A stretch of DNA of 64,000 bases from Chitinophaga lutea (GCF_003813775.1 NZ_RPDH01000001.1:1426001-1490000), one strand, 5' to 3'; numbered from the stretch's first letter, positions 28,504-37,975 are shown. A program made the numbers and translations. The notes: generated by a model from the sequence alone, not told the origin.

Positions 28504-28710
28504 ATGAGCAATTTTACACTCCCCTATTCAACATCTAACTGTGCTGTAACCGACCCGCAAGGGAAAACTATGCAAGAGAAACAGGAAATGACCCGTGAAG
28601 AACTGCAGACATTGCAAATATTGAACTCGCTGCAATATGCTCCCCGTACCAGCACGCTGGTGACGATATTCGAGCATGCGCGCAACGTTCAGGAAGAAGA
28701 ACAGCGTTAG
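28504..28710 (+). CDS. Small hypothetical protein (68 aa)
   Basis: No family recognised. The protein begins MSNFTLPYSTSNC, and its second half (MQEKQEMTREELQTLQILNSLQYAPRTSTLVTIFEHARN) is helical and charged, so translation might instead start at the internal ATG at 28570. It ends 18 bases before nth on the same strand and is probably cotranscribed with it. Confidence 0.55.
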   Translation: MSNFTLPYSTSNCAVTDPQGKTMQEKQEMTREELQTLQILNSLQYAPRTSTLVTIFEHARNVQEEEQR

Positions 28711-28728
28711 TTTTATTATTTTGCAGGC

Positions 28729-29379
28729 ATGACGAAAAAAGAACGGTTCGCTTTCGTAATCGATTATTTTGAGCACCATGCCCCCAATGCAGAGACAGAG
28801 CTTATCTACGACAATCCGTATCAGCTGCTGGTAGCCGTTATACTGTCTGCACAATGCACAGACAAACGGGTGAACATGACCACTCCCGCTATTTTCGCGC
28901 AGTACCCCGATGTGGAGGCCCTGAGCCGCGCCACCTTCGATGATCTTTTCCCGCTGATCAAAAGCATCAGCTATCCCAACAACAAAACCAAACACCTCAT
29001 CGGCATGGCCCGGATGGTGATGGAAGATTTCCATGGCGAAATACCGTCCACCGTTCCCGAACTGGTCAAGCTGCCCGGCGTGGGCCGCAAAACAGCCAAC
29101 GTGATCACCAGCGTGGTGTACCAGCAGCCTAACATGGCGGTAGACACGCATGTGTTCAGGGTATCCGCCCGGCTGGGGCTCACCACCAACGCCAAAACCC
29201 CGCTGCAAACGGAGCAGCAGCTCCTCCAATATATTCCCGAAGAAAAGGTGCACATCGCCCACCACTGGCTCATCCTGCATGGTCGCTACATCTGCCTGGC
29301 GCGAAGCCCCAAGTGCGGGGAATGCGGCTTGCGGCCGGTTTGCAAATACTATAAAACGCTGGTTAAGACGGGCATGTAA
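28729..29379 (+). CDS. nth: Endonuclease III
   Basis: A 216-residue bifunctional DNA glycosylase/AP lyase acting on oxidised pyrimidines. The helix-hairpin-helix LPGVGRKTAN contains catalytic Lys121, and VDTHV contains catalytic Asp139. The C-terminal 4Fe-4S cluster loop has the standard spacing: cysteines in YICLARSPKCGECGLRPVC (C-x6-C-x2-C-x5-C). Length is canonical. It follows the 68-residue hypothetical gene by 18 bases. Confidence 0.97.
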   Translation: MTKKERFAFVIDYFEHHAPNAETELIYDNPYQLLVAVILSAQCTDKRVNMTTPAIFAQYPDVEALSRATFDDLFPLIKSISYPNNKTKHLIGMARMVMEDFHGEIPSTVPELVKLPGVGRKTANVITSVVYQQPNMAVDTHVFRVSARLGLTTNAKTPLQTEQQLLQYIPEEKVHIAHHWLILHGRYICLARSPKCGECGLRPVCKYYKTLVKTGM

Positions 29380-29487
29380 GCAGCCTGAAGCGAATGTGAG
29401 GCTTCGCCCCGCCCATGAAAAAATCGATTATCAACGGATAAAAGGATAAATTGTTTTCCCTATCTTGAAAACAAAACCCTTCGCCAC

Positions 29488-30678
29488 GTGAATAACAGCA
29501 TCCGACTTCAGTTATCCTTCATGATGTTCCTTGAATACTTTATATGGGGGGCATGGTATGTTAGCACGAACAGTTACATGAAAACCAATCTTGGCTCCAG
29601 CGGCCAGGAGATTGGCTATGCATATATGGCGCTGGCCATCGCCACGATGATCTCGCCGTTTTTTGTAGGTATGATCGCCGACCGGTATTTTTCCGCACAG
29701 AAAGTCATGGGCGTATTGCACCTCGCCGGCGCCGCAATGCTGCTGCTCGCTTCGTATACCGGCGATACCTGGGTGTTCATCGGCATCGTGCTGGTGTATT
29801 CGCTGATGTACATGCCCACCATCGCACTCAGCAACAGCATCGCCTTCAGCCAGATGGCCGACCCCGGCAAACAGTTCCCCGCCGTGCGGACGTTCGGCAC
29901 CGTGGGCTGGATCATCGCAGGGTTGCTGATCGGGTATCTTTCCATCGAACAGACCCACAACATCTTTTATATCGCCGCCGCCGCCTCGGCCGCGCTGGGA
30001 CTTTTCTGTTTCACCCTGCCCGACGTGCCGCCTAAAGGCAAAGGCGACCTGTCGGCCTCAAAAGTTCTGGGGACGGAGGCTTTCGTACTGTTCAAAAACA
30101 GGTCGTACCTCGTATTCTTTATTTCCGCGGTGCTCATCTGCATCCCCCTCAGTTTTTATTACGGCTTCGCCAACCTGTATCTCAACGAAAGCGGCATGGA
30201 AAACGCCGCCGGCAAGATGATCTACGGGCAGCTTTCGGAAGCCATCTTCATACTGGCCATCCCGTTATTACTGGGCCGCATCGGGGTTAAAAAAATGCTG
30301 CTGATCGGCATGGCCGCCTGGGTGCTGCGGTATATCTGCTTCGCCTACGGCGATACGGGCGCCAACCTGTGGATGCTCTATGCCGGCATTATCCTGCACG
30401 GCATCTGCTACGACTTCTTTTTCGTGACCGGGTATATGTATACGGAAGCGCGGGCCGGCGAAAAAATCAAAAGCGCCGCGCAGGGCCTGTTCACCTTCGC
30501 CACCTACGGGCTCGGCATGGTGATCGGCACCTGGTTTTCCGGCATGGTGGCCGACTTCTATATGATCAACGGCGCGCGCCAGTGGCAGAGCATCTGGATG
30601 GTGCCGGTGTACATCGCCGCGGCCGTGATGATTTATTTCATGCTGGCCTTCAGAGACAGAGACAAAAAACACGTCTGA
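29488..30678 (+). CDS. Nucleoside permease (MFS, NupG/XapB-like)
   Basis: A 396-residue transporter with about 12 hydrophobic segments. The N-terminal QLSFMMFLEYFIWGAWYVS with NTNLG-like loop, GMIADRYF, and SNSIAFSQM are typical of nucleoside:H+ symporters of the NHS family. Translation begins at GTG 29488 (MNNSIRLQLSF); no closer ATG fits. It is 22 bases upstream of the Gfo/Idh/MocA oxidoreductase, so the pair may import and process a nucleoside or sugar; that coupling is inference. Confidence 0.88.
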   Translation: MNNSIRLQLSFMMFLEYFIWGAWYVSTNSYMKTNLGSSGQEIGYAYMALAIATMISPFFVGMIADRYFSAQKVMGVLHLAGAAMLLLASYTGDTWVFIGIVLVYSLMYMPTIALSNSIAFSQMADPGKQFPAVRTFGTVGWIIAGLLIGYLSIEQTHNIFYIAAAASAALGLFCFTLPDVPPKGKGDLSASKVLGTEAFVLFKNRSYLVFFISAVLICIPLSFYYGFANLYLNESGMENAAGKMIYGQLSEAIFILAIPLLLGRIGVKKMLLIGMAAWVLRYICFAYGDTGANLWMLYAGIILHGICYDFFFVTGYMYTEARAGEKIKSAAQGLFTFATYGLGMVIGTWFSGMVADFYMINGARQWQSIWMVPVYIAAAVMIYFMLAFRDRDKKHV

Positions 30679-30700
30679 CCAATAAAAATTTACATCGATT

Positions 30701-31891
30701 ATGGCAAAAATTGCAATGCTGGGTTCCGGGTTCATAGGCCGGTTCTATGCAGATTCTTTACAGGGGCAGCGCAGCCGGGACAAGATCGTGAGCATCTACT
30801 CCCGCCGCGAAGAGAGTGCGAAAAAGTTTGCGGACGATTATAACTGCGCCCACTGGACCACCAATATGGAAGAAGCCATCAACCATCCTGATGTGGACAT
30901 GGTTTGTATCTCACTGCCCAACAACCTCCACGAAGCGGCCGTACTGGCCTGCTGCAAGGCGAAAAAGGCCGTGATGTGCACCAAGCCGCTGGGCAGAAAT
31001 GCGGAAGAAGCCAAACGCATGCTGGAAGCGGTGGAGAAAGCCGGCATCTTTAACGGTTATCTCGAAGACCTGGTGTATACACCCAAATTCCTGAAAGCGC
31101 TGGCCAGCGTAAAAAGCGGCGCCCTAGGCCGCATCCTCTGGGCCAAATCGCGCGAAACGCATCCCGGCCCGCACAGCGAATGGTTCTGGGATAAGGAACA
31201 GGCCGGCGGCGGGTGTATCCTCGACCTCGGCTGCCACTGCGTGGAAATCGCCCGCAGTTTCATCGGCAAGGATATCAGGCCCGTGGAAGTGATGTGCTGG
31301 GCAGACACCCAGGTGAAACCCATCGACGCCGAAGACCATGCCATCGGCCTGGTGAAATACGAGAACGGCGCCATCGGGCAGTTTGAAGTGAGCTGGACCT
31401 TCCGCGGCGGCCTCGACCTCCGCGACGAGGTGATGGGCTCCGAAGGCACCATCTGGCTCAACAGCTTCCTGCGTACGGGTTTCGATATGTTCACCACCGG
31501 CAAAGGCGCCGATTACGTAGCGGAAAAAGCGGAAAGCAATACCGGCTGGCTGTTTCCCGTGGGCGACGAACTGAACGAGCTGGGCTACAATCATATGTTT
31601 GCCGATATGTTCAACGCGGTGGAAGCCGGCAAAGCGCCGCAGGAAAGCTTCTACGACGGATACGTGGTGAACGCCATCCTGGACGCCGCCTATAAATCCG
31701 CAACGTCCAAACAGTGGGAGCCCGTCAAGCTCGACATCTGGCGCGGGAAAGAAGGCGTGGACAAAGAAAAAGCGCTCACCAGCTATAACGAGCAGTTCTA
31801 TCTCATCAAAGACGAAGTGACCCACTTCGGCAGCCGCAAGCTCATCCTGAAAGACAAAAAAACAGGGCAGATTGTGGAACAGGTGATATAA
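30701..31891 (+). CDS. Gfo/Idh/MocA family oxidoreductase
   Basis: A 396-residue NAD(P)-dependent dehydrogenase. The Rossmann loop is [13 protein letters not shown] near residue 8. SLPNNLHEA, and the family's catalytic-lysine EKP-type motif read as [15 protein letters not shown] near residue 91, follow. The C-terminal half is the usual alpha/beta substrate domain ([19 protein letters not shown] near residue 168 includes the expected histidine). Substrate cannot be told. It follows the nucleoside permease gene closely and ends at a strong terminator. Confidence 0.92.
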   Translation: MAKIAMLGSGFIGRFYADSLQGQRSRDKIVSIYSRREESAKKFADDYNCAHWTTNMEEAINHPDVDMVCISLPNNLHEAAVLACCKAKKAVMCTKPLGRNAEEAKRMLEAVEKAGIFNGYLEDLVYTPKFLKALASVKSGALGRILWAKSRETHPGPHSEWFWDKEQAGGGCILDLGCHCVEIARSFIGKDIRPVEVMCWADTQVKPIDAEDHAIGLVKYENGAIGQFEVSWTFRGGLDLRDEVMGSEGTIWLNSFLRTGFDMFTTGKGADYVAEKAESNTGWLFPVGDELNELGYNHMFADMFNAVEAGKAPQESFYDGYVVNAILDAAYKSATSKQWEPVKLDIWRGKEGVDKEKALTSYNEQFYLIKDEVTHFGSRKLILKDKKTGQIVEQVI

Positions 31892-31909
31892 GGCCCCACA
31901 CCATAATAA

Positions 31910-31945
31910 AAAGCGGGTGTACCGGTTGGTGCACCCGCTTTTTTA
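31910..31945. terminator. Terminator between the oxidoreductase and DUF6134 genes
   Basis: Arms AAAGCGGGTGTACC (31910-31923) and GGTGCACCCGCTTT (31928-31941), loop GGTT, with A and T runs on the two sides; it lies between convergent genes. Confidence 0.85.
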
Positions 31946-31964
31946 TGTGAACCCCAAAGGATTG

Positions 31965-32579
31965 TTATTTCTTTTCGAGCAGCCGGAACGAGGCTTTGCC
32001 CAGCGCGTGGTTGATCTCTACGAGCGCCAGCCGGCCCTTGCTATAGGTGTAGAAATTCTGTTTGCCGTCCTGCATCACAAGGGCATACCGCCCGTCCTCC
32101 AGCTGCCTGATTTTCAGGAAGCGGCCCATCGTTTCGGAATAAACTTCTTTGATATCGTGCGGTTCGGCGAAGTAAAGGTCGCTGACGCAAAAGGTGATCT
32201 GCGGAACGGGGAAAGGGGCTTTTACGCCCTTGCGGGTTACATTGTACCCTCTTTCCGCCTTTTCGGTGAGAGTTTCGCGGTTGTCGTCGTTGGCCTTCGC
32301 CTGCACGCGGGTAACCCGGGCCCTGATCAATATGTTGTGCTGGTACACCGCCTCGATGTCCGTTTCCATCCGTGAAAACAACTTCGATTGAACGCGGCTG
32401 CGGATGTGAATGCGGCGGGAGGCACCGGACGGGTCCTGTTTTACTTCGAGCAAACCAACAGCATTATTCCCAAAGAGGATTTCGTACGTCTGCGACTGCC
32501 CGGCGGCGGAAACCGCCGTAAGCAGGGGAAACATGAGTATAAGGATGATCCTTCGAAGGCGGTATTGCTTTTGGGCCAT
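31965..32579 (-). CDS. DUF6134 family exported protein
   Basis: A 204-residue protein. The ATG at 32579 is chosen because it yields a signal peptide (MAQKQYRLRRIILILMFPLLTAVSAAG); an in-frame extension to 32615 adds 12 residues upstream. The mature part is beta-rich, with YEILFGNNAVGLLEVKQ, IRSRVQSKLFSRMETDIEAVYQ, and a final HALGKASFRLLEK, as in DUF6134. Function unknown; likely periplasmic. It lies downstream of the 2-oxoacid oxidoreductase on the same strand, 121 bases away. Confidence 0.75.
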   Translation of the reverse strand: MAQKQYRLRRIILILMFPLLTAVSAAGQSQTYEILFGNNAVGLLEVKQDPSGASRRIHIRSRVQSKLFSRMETDIEAVYQHNILIRARVTRVQAKANDDNRETLTEKAERGYNVTRKGVKAPFPVPQITFCVSDLYFAEPHDIKEVYSETMGRFLKIRQLEDGRYALVMQDGKQNFYTYSKGRLALVEINHALGKASFRLLEKK

Positions 32580-32700
32580 GTGCATGTATAAAGCGTCACA
32601 TATTACGTATAGCAATATACGAAAATCCGTAACGAAACGCGTATTGCATAGTTTATATTCAAACGCTTTCCGTTACGGATAAATTGCGGAAAGGCTGCAA

Positions 32701-34548
32701 TTACAACATTTCCTTAATACGGGCGACCAGTTCACCTTTGGTGATCGGCACCCCCATAATCTTATTATATCCCTGCGCAGGAATCAGGAACTGGTCGCGG
32801 ATAATCTTAATCAGCTGGCCGTTATTGATTTCCGGTATGAGCACCTGCTCGTAGCTGTGCAGGATTTCAGCCAGGTTTTTCGGGAAGGGGCGCAGATGAC
32901 GGATGTGGGCGTGGGCCACTTCATGGCCTTCGGCCACCAGCTCCAGCACGGCACTTTTGATGGCGCCATAAGTGGAGCCCCAGCCCAGTACCAGCACTTT
33001 GCCTTTCTCCGGGCCTACTTCTATTTTCTGCAGGGGAATGTGTTCGGCAATCCTGTCTACCTTTTCCTGCCGGATTTTCACCATCATCTGGTGATTTTCA
33101 GGGTCGTAACTCACGTTACCGGTGATGTTCTGCTTTTCGAGGCCGCCGATGCGGTGCTCCAGGCCCGGGGTACCGGGTACCGCCCAGGGGCGCACAAGGT
33201 TCTCATCGCGCTGATAAGGCAGGAACTGGTCTTCTCCTTCTTCCAGGCCCTTTTTGAATTTCACCGTAATCGGCTTCAGATCGTCGCTTTTGGGGAATCG
33301 CCAGGGCTCCGCGCCGTTCGCGATGTAGCCGTCGCTGAGGAAAATAACCGGCGTCATATGGTTAACCGCTATGCGGAAGGCTTCGTAAATCCCGTCGAAA
33401 CAATCGGAAGGCGTGGAGGCCGATACGATAGGCATCGGGCATTCCCCGTTCCGGCCGTAGTAGGCCTGGAGCAGATCCGACTGTTCCGTTTTGGTAGGCA
33501 ACCCGGTAGAGGGGCCACCACGTTGAATATCAATGATCAGCAGGGGAATTTCGAGCATCACCGCCAGGCCCATGGCCTCGCCTTTCAGGGCCATGCCGGG
33601 GCCGGAGGTGGTGGTCACCCCCATGTGGCCGCCGTAAGAGGCGCCGATGGCCGAAGTGATGCCGGCAATCTCATCTTCCGCCTGGAAGGTACGGATGCCG
33701 AAATTTTTGTACCGGCTCAGCTCGTGCAGGATGTCTGAGGCCGGGGTGATGGGATAAGTGCCCAGGAAAATGGGGAGATCGGCCTTTTGCGAGGCGGCGA
33801 TCAGTCCGTAAGAGAGCGCCGTATTCCCCGTGATGCTGCGGTACGTGCCCGGCTCCATGCGGGCTTTCTCCACCCTGAAGCGGGTGGAAAAGGCCTCCAC
33901 CGTGTCGGCGAAGTTATAACCGGCCTGCAGGGATTTCAGGTTACTGTCGAGGATTTCCGGCTTTTTACCGAATTTCTCCGTGAGGAAGTTGAGTGTGCTG
34001 GTCATGTCGCGGTCGTACAGCCAGTACAGGAACCCCAGCACGAACATGTTTTTGGCGCGGTCTTTTTCCTTCATGCCGAGGGTGGACTCTTTCAGGGCCT
34101 CCCGGGTCATTTTGGTCACGTCCATGGTATGGAGCTGGTAGTTCACCAGGGAGCCGTCTTCCAGCGGGTTCACTCCCTCGGGATAGTTGGCCAGGCGGAG
34201 GTTCTTGGAATCAAACCCGTCTGTATTGGCGATAATGATACCGCCCTTTTTGAGCCCTTTGAGGTTGGCCTTGAGGGCGGCGGCGTTCATGGCCACCAGC
34301 ACGTCGCAGGCGTCTCCGGGGGTGAATATGCGATTGGAAGAAAAGTGCAGCTGGAAGCCGCTCACCCCGGGCAGGGTACCCTGCGGGGCGCGGATTTCCG
34401 CCGGGAAATCCGGGAATGTGCTGAGGTCGTTCCCGATCAGCGCCGTATTGTTGGAGAACTGGGTGCCCGTCAGCTGCATCCCGTCCCCGCTGTCCCCGGC
34501 GAATTTGATCACTACATCCTCTATCTGTTGAATCGTTTTATTGGACAT
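32701..34548 (-). CDS. korA: 2-oxoacid:acceptor oxidoreductase, fused gamma-alpha subunit (KorA-like)
   Basis: A 615-residue protein. Residues ~10-200 are the gamma domain (VVIKFAGDSGDGMQLTG at the start), and about 215-615 the alpha domain (ITGNTALSYGLIAASQKADL, GTYPITPASDILHELS, QAEDEIAGITSAIGASYGG, IIDIQRGGPSTGLPTKTEQSDL, and a C-terminal LGWGSTYGAIKSAV). This is the 2-oxoglutarate:ferredoxin oxidoreductase type. The ATG at 34548 starts MSNKTIQQIEDVV; an in-frame upstream extension is unlike the family. The thiamine-binding beta subunit, normally the next gene, is absent here. Confidence 0.92.
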   Translation of the reverse strand: MSNKTIQQIEDVVIKFAGDSGDGMQLTGTQFSNNTALIGNDLSTFPDFPAEIRAPQGTLPGVSGFQLHFSSNRIFTPGDACDVLVAMNAAALKANLKGLKKGGIIIANTDGFDSKNLRLANYPEGVNPLEDGSLVNYQLHTMDVTKMTREALKESTLGMKEKDRAKNMFVLGFLYWLYDRDMTSTLNFLTEKFGKKPEILDSNLKSLQAGYNFADTVEAFSTRFRVEKARMEPGTYRSITGNTALSYGLIAASQKADLPIFLGTYPITPASDILHELSRYKNFGIRTFQAEDEIAGITSAIGASYGGHMGVTTTSGPGMALKGEAMGLAVMLEIPLLIIDIQRGGPSTGLPTKTEQSDLLQAYYGRNGECPMPIVSASTPSDCFDGIYEAFRIAVNHMTPVIFLSDGYIANGAEPWRFPKSDDLKPITVKFKKGLEEGEDQFLPYQRDENLVRPWAVPGTPGLEHRIGGLEKQNITGNVSYDPENHQMMVKIRQEKVDRIAEHIPLQKIEVGPEKGKVLVLGWGSTYGAIKSAVLELVAEGHEVAHAHIRHLRPFPKNLAEILHSYEQVLIPEINNGQLIKIIRDQFLIPAQGYNKIMGVPITKGELVARIKEML

Positions 34549-35058
34549 CGATGGATTCTTTATAATGAATATATATATAAATAGATCTGTAAAATTAGGG
34601 AATCGGCCGGTAACTTCCCATCCTTCCCCGGCGCAAAAGTACACAAAACCAGTAGACTTTTATGAAAATATCCTCAAACGCCCTGCAGCAAAGGCTTTCG
34701 AGGCTCCAAAACCCTTACTGCTGTTATGTTTGGCAAAATATTTGTGTTATACCGCAACGCAGAAAAAAGCGCTGCGCGAATGAATTTGAAACGACAGAAC
34801 CGGCCACGGCCAAGGATCCTGAAATAGTAACTGGTAGGGATACACGAAAATGTTAAAACAGCAGAATCCCCGCAAACCCTGATTGTTAAAGGATCTTTAA
34901 AGAAATGTTAAATAGTGCTGAGCGGCTGAAGTGGCATGGTAATTGCAAAATTTTTCGCAGAACCTTATTCTTTCATAACACACTTCTAAAATTTAAGTAT
35001 CGAGAAAAACACTACCTGAACCATTTCTTTATTATTAAACCTTTTAAAATTGTATGCT
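34549..35058. other. Gene-free stretch upstream of korA and the 105-aa protein
   Basis: About 510 AT-rich bases between divergent genes. On the minus strand TACTTTTG (complement of 34634-34641) fits the -7 consensus for korA, with no clear -33. No ORF, tRNA or convincing hairpin was seen. Confidence 0.5.
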
Positions 35059-35376
35059 ATGAAAAGGACAAAAATGAGCCTGTTAGCAGTGGCGGCCGTA
35101 GCTTTCGGCGCCTTCGCCTTCAAAGGATTTGACGGTGGATCTATCGCTGGTAAAGTAGTTCCCGCAGACGGTGCTACTGAAGCCTGGGCCGTATCTGGTA
35201 CCGACACGCTGAAAACAGCAGTAGCAGAGGGTGCATTCTCCTTCACGAATGCAAAAGCCGGAACTTACACGGTAATCGTTGACGCGAAAGAACCATTTAA
35301 AGACGCCACTATTACTGACGTGAAAGTTGAAGACGGTAAAGCTACCGATCTCGGCGAAATCAAATTAGCGCAATAG
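35059..35376 (+). CDS. Small exported carboxypeptidase-regulatory-like (Ig-fold) protein
   Basis: A 105-residue protein. The ATG at 35059 gives MKRTKMSLLAVAAVAFGAFAFK, a signal peptide. The mature part is one small beta-sandwich: GGSIAGKVVPADGATEAWAV, GAFSFTNAKAGTYTVIVDAKEPF, VKVEDGKATDLGEIKL, the pattern of CarboxypepD_reg/SpaA-like domains often found at the N-termini of TonB receptors but here standing alone. It has a long AT-rich leader and its own terminator, so it is probably expressed by itself, perhaps strongly. Function unknown. Confidence 0.75.
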   Translation: MKRTKMSLLAVAAVAFGAFAFKGFDGGSIAGKVVPADGATEAWAVSGTDTLKTAVAEGAFSFTNAKAGTYTVIVDAKEPFKDATITDVKVEDGKATDLGEIKLAQ

Positions 35377-35398
35377 TTGGTTTTCATAGGGGTTAATC

Positions 35399-35441
35399 GA
35401 GCCGGTCTCTGATGCAAGTCAGAGGCCGGCTCATTTTTTTT
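35399..35441 (+). terminator. Terminator after the 105-aa Ig-fold protein
   Basis: A 14-base stem GAGCCGGTCTCTGA (35399-35412) with TCAGAGGCCGGCTC (35419-35432), one wobble, followed by T8. Confidence 0.88.
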
Positions 35442-35531
35442 ATCCTTATCTAGGGGTGGCCGCTCCTTCTGCCGTTTTCAATGTATACCAATCACCCATT
35501 GTGACTGGATGCCCTAAAAAACGACATACAC

Positions 35532-36299
35532 ATGAAAATGACGGCTAAAAAAGAGACCATCGTAACCTACAGCGGGCTCAGCGCCTGGCTCCTGCTTTGC
35601 CTTCTGGCTATTTTCGGCTTCATCCTCACGGGCTGTGTAAAAGAAAATGTCCACGGTTCCGGCCGCGTGATCACGGAGGAGCGGGCCGTAGAGCGGTTTG
35701 AAGACCTCATCCTCGACGGTCCCCTCGAAGTGCGCCTGAAACAGGGCCTGCACCGGCCGGTAGTGATAGAAGCGGAAGACAACGTGATGCGTTTCGTCGA
35801 AACCGTTTCCAGCGGCCCCACCCTGCGGATAAAAATCCGTAACAATGTGAATCTCAAACGTTTCAAAACCATCCGCGTATACGTAGAAAGCGAAAAATAC
35901 CGCAAGGTGGTATTCTCCGGTTCCGGTTCCATTACCGGCAACGGCACCGATACCATCCGGGCCACTTACTTCGGCCTGGAAATCAACGGCAGCGCCAATG
36001 CTAGCCTGCGGGTAGACGCCAACGAGGTGAGAACAGGGATATACGGTTCCGGTGACGTGAGCCTGATCGGGCGCGGAGACGAATATTCGTCTGAAATCAG
36101 CGGCAGCGGCAACATCGAGGCGGCCGGCCTGCAAACCGTCAACGCCAATATCCGGATCAGCGGCTCGGGCGACCATCACATCTGGGTCACCAACCGCCTC
36201 GACGGCCGCATCAGCGGCAGCGGCGACATTCGCTACAAAGGAACGCCCGCCACCGTCAACAGCTCGGTGACCGGCTCAGGAAAGATATCTAAGTTATAG
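35532..36299 (+). CDS. GIN/DUF2807 domain lipoprotein
   Basis: A 255-residue protein with a hydrophobic N-terminal segment ending in a lipobox-like ILTGC at about residue 34. The rest is a repetitive right-handed beta structure marked by short G-S-G turns: GSGRVITEER, FSGSGSITGNG, EINGSANASL, IYGSGDVSL, EISGSGNIEAAG, RISGSGDHHIWV, RISGSGDIRYKG and VTGSGKISKL. That is the head GIN domain (putative auto-transporter adhesin family) of Bacteroidota. It lies 98 bases before the ECF sigma gene; any link to it is unproven. Confidence 0.88.
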   Translation: MKMTAKKETIVTYSGLSAWLLLCLLAIFGFILTGCVKENVHGSGRVITEERAVERFEDLILDGPLEVRLKQGLHRPVVIEAEDNVMRFVETVSSGPTLRIKIRNNVNLKRFKTIRVYVESEKYRKVVFSGSGSITGNGTDTIRATYFGLEINGSANASLRVDANEVRTGIYGSGDVSLIGRGDEYSSEISGSGNIEAAGLQTVNANIRISGSGDHHIWVTNRLDGRISGSGDIRYKGTPATVNSSVTGSGKISKL

Positions 36300-36385
36300 G
36301 AACGGACTCGCACATGAAAGCTATCGGAATACTGTCACCCACTGCTTTAGGCATGAATGCCCCCGCTGTTAATTACAGTAAAGGC

Positions 36386-36393
36386 TATTTTTG
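36386..36393 (+). promoter_or_regulatory. -7-like element abutting the ECF sigma start codon
   Basis: TATTTTTG matches TAnnTTTG perfectly but ends only four bases before the ATG at 36398. If used, transcription would begin at about the start codon. Confidence 0.35.
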
Positions 36394-36397
36394 TACC

Positions 36398-36934
36398 ATG
36401 CCCGAAAATGCCCGGTTACAAAAACTATTGCAGGAGGATGAGCGCCAGTTCATGGAGGCGCTTTTCAAAACCTTTTTCCCGCTGGTATGCAAGGCCATTT
36501 ACCGCCTCGTCCCAGACATGGCGACGGCGGAAGATCTGGCCCAAGAAGTGTTTATCAAGATATGGAACCGCCGCGACCAGTTAGGCGAAGTCTATTTCAA
36601 AGCCTACCTGCACAGGGCGGCGGTGAATATGGCCCTCGACCATATCGACAAAAACAAACGGCGCGGCGGGGCGCCACAGGAGATCAGCCCGGCTCAGGAA
36701 GAACTGGTAGCCACGGCCCCCGTGGTGCACGTGAAGGAAACCAAAGCCCGCATTCAACAGGCGGTAGACGCCCTGCCGGAAAAATGCCGTGAAATATTTG
36801 TACTGAGCAGGTATGAAGAAATGAGCTATAAAGAAATAGCGCAAACACTGCAGATCTCCGTGAAAACGGTAGAGAACCAGATGATCACCGCGCTGAAAAA
36901 ACTACGCGTCTCCCTCCGGGAATTCCTGGAATGA
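36398..36934 (+). CDS. RNA polymerase ECF-type sigma-70 factor
   Basis: A 178-residue sigma factor with only regions 2 and 4. Region 2: FFPLVCKAIYRLVPDMATAEDLAQEVFIKIW (about residues 25-55). Region 4: LPEKCREIFVLSRYEEMSYKEIAQTLQISVKTVENQMITALKKLR, with the helix-turn-helix near the C-terminus. This is the Bacteroidota expansion family usually paired with FecR. The ATG at 36398 gives the family-like MPENARLQ; an upstream in-frame ATG at 36314 would add 28 residues unlike the family. The FecR-like regulator follows after 60 bases. Confidence 0.88.
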   Translation: MPENARLQKLLQEDERQFMEALFKTFFPLVCKAIYRLVPDMATAEDLAQEVFIKIWNRRDQLGEVYFKAYLHRAAVNMALDHIDKNKRRGGAPQEISPAQEELVATAPVVHVKETKARIQQAVDALPEKCREIFVLSRYEEMSYKEIAQTLQISVKTVENQMITALKKLRVSLREFLE

Positions 36935-36994
36935 CACGCACCGTTATCAACCAAAAGCAACAAATCATTTAGCAATTCGTAAGAGAAGTTAAGC

Positions 36995-37975
36995 ATGTTC
37001 AACAACGATCACATAGACACGCTGATTGCCCGGGAAATCGAAGGGGAGATCACTGCCGCAGAGCGGGTTCAGCTGGAAGACTGGCTGCAGCAGGATGTTG
37101 CCAACCGGCAGTATTATGAGGCACTGAAAGATACCTGGGACCTTACCGCCGACGGTTACAAAACCGTACCGGAACCTGATGTGGAGGCCAACTGGCAACG
37201 TTTCAGCCGCACCACCATGGATGTTCCGGCTACCCTCCGGATCATCACCCGGCGCAACAGCTGGTGGCGCCTGTCTGCCGCCGCGGTTACCATCGTCGCC
37301 GCTGCCGGCCTCACTTTTTTCCTGCTCCGTGGAGACGGAACAGTCACCCTCACCGCGGCCGCTGATAAAAAAGAAGTGATATTGCCCGATGGCAGCAAGG
37401 TGTTCCTGAACCGCCACAGCCAGGTGAGCTACAATAAGGATTTCGCCAAAGGCAACCGCGACGTGGTGTTGGAAGGAGAAGCGTTCTTTGACGTGAAACC
37501 CGATGCCGGCCAGCCTTTTACCGTAAAAGCCGGCGCCTCCAGCACCAAAGTACTGGGTACTTCATTTGTCATCAAGGCGTATGACGAGAAACCCATCCAG
37601 CTGAACGTGGTAACGGGTAAAGTCGCTTTCTCCGGGAAAAATAAGACGGGTGAAGCGCTGGTGCTCACTGCCGGGCACTCCGCCATTCTCCAGTCAGACA
37701 AGGCTCCACAGCAAATCCAGAACAACGACCCGAACTTTATGGCCTGGAAGGAAAACCGGCTCTCTTTTAACAAGGTGCCATTGCATAAAGTCCTGACGGC
37801 AATGGAGGAATACTTCAACATCCGGATTGTGGTGAACGATTCTTCCATCCTGAACCTCGATTATACCGGAACATACGACCACCCGGGCCTGAAGGAATTG
37901 CTCGATGTTATTTCCGTTGCGGCGGAAGTGAAGGTGACGGATGAGGGGAACGGGGTGTACCGCATCAGCCGGTAA
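36995..37975 (+). CDS. FecR-type anti-sigma factor with DUF4974
   Basis: A 326-residue single-pass protein. The cytoplasmic N-terminus (1-90; IDTLIAREIEGEITAAERVQLEDWL) would bind the sigma factor. A transmembrane helix spans about residues 93-111. The periplasmic FecR domain (about 120-215) includes KKEVILPDGSKVFLNRHSQV and DVVLEGEAFFDVK. A C-terminal DUF4974 (about 255-326; LSFNKVPLHKVLTAMEEYFNIRIVV) would contact a TonB-dependent receptor. No SusC/TonB gene follows; a terminator lies 30 bases downstream. Confidence 0.93.
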   Translation: MFNNDHIDTLIAREIEGEITAAERVQLEDWLQQDVANRQYYEALKDTWDLTADGYKTVPEPDVEANWQRFSRTTMDVPATLRIITRRNSWWRLSAAAVTIVAAAGLTFFLLRGDGTVTLTAAADKKEVILPDGSKVFLNRHSQVSYNKDFAKGNRDVVLEGEAFFDVKPDAGQPFTVKAGASSTKVLGTSFVIKAYDEKPIQLNVVTGKVAFSGKNKTGEALVLTAGHSAILQSDKAPQQIQNNDPNFMAWKENRLSFNKVPLHKVLTAMEEYFNIRIVVNDSSILNLDYTGTYDHPGLKELLDVISVAAEVKVTDEGNGVYRISR

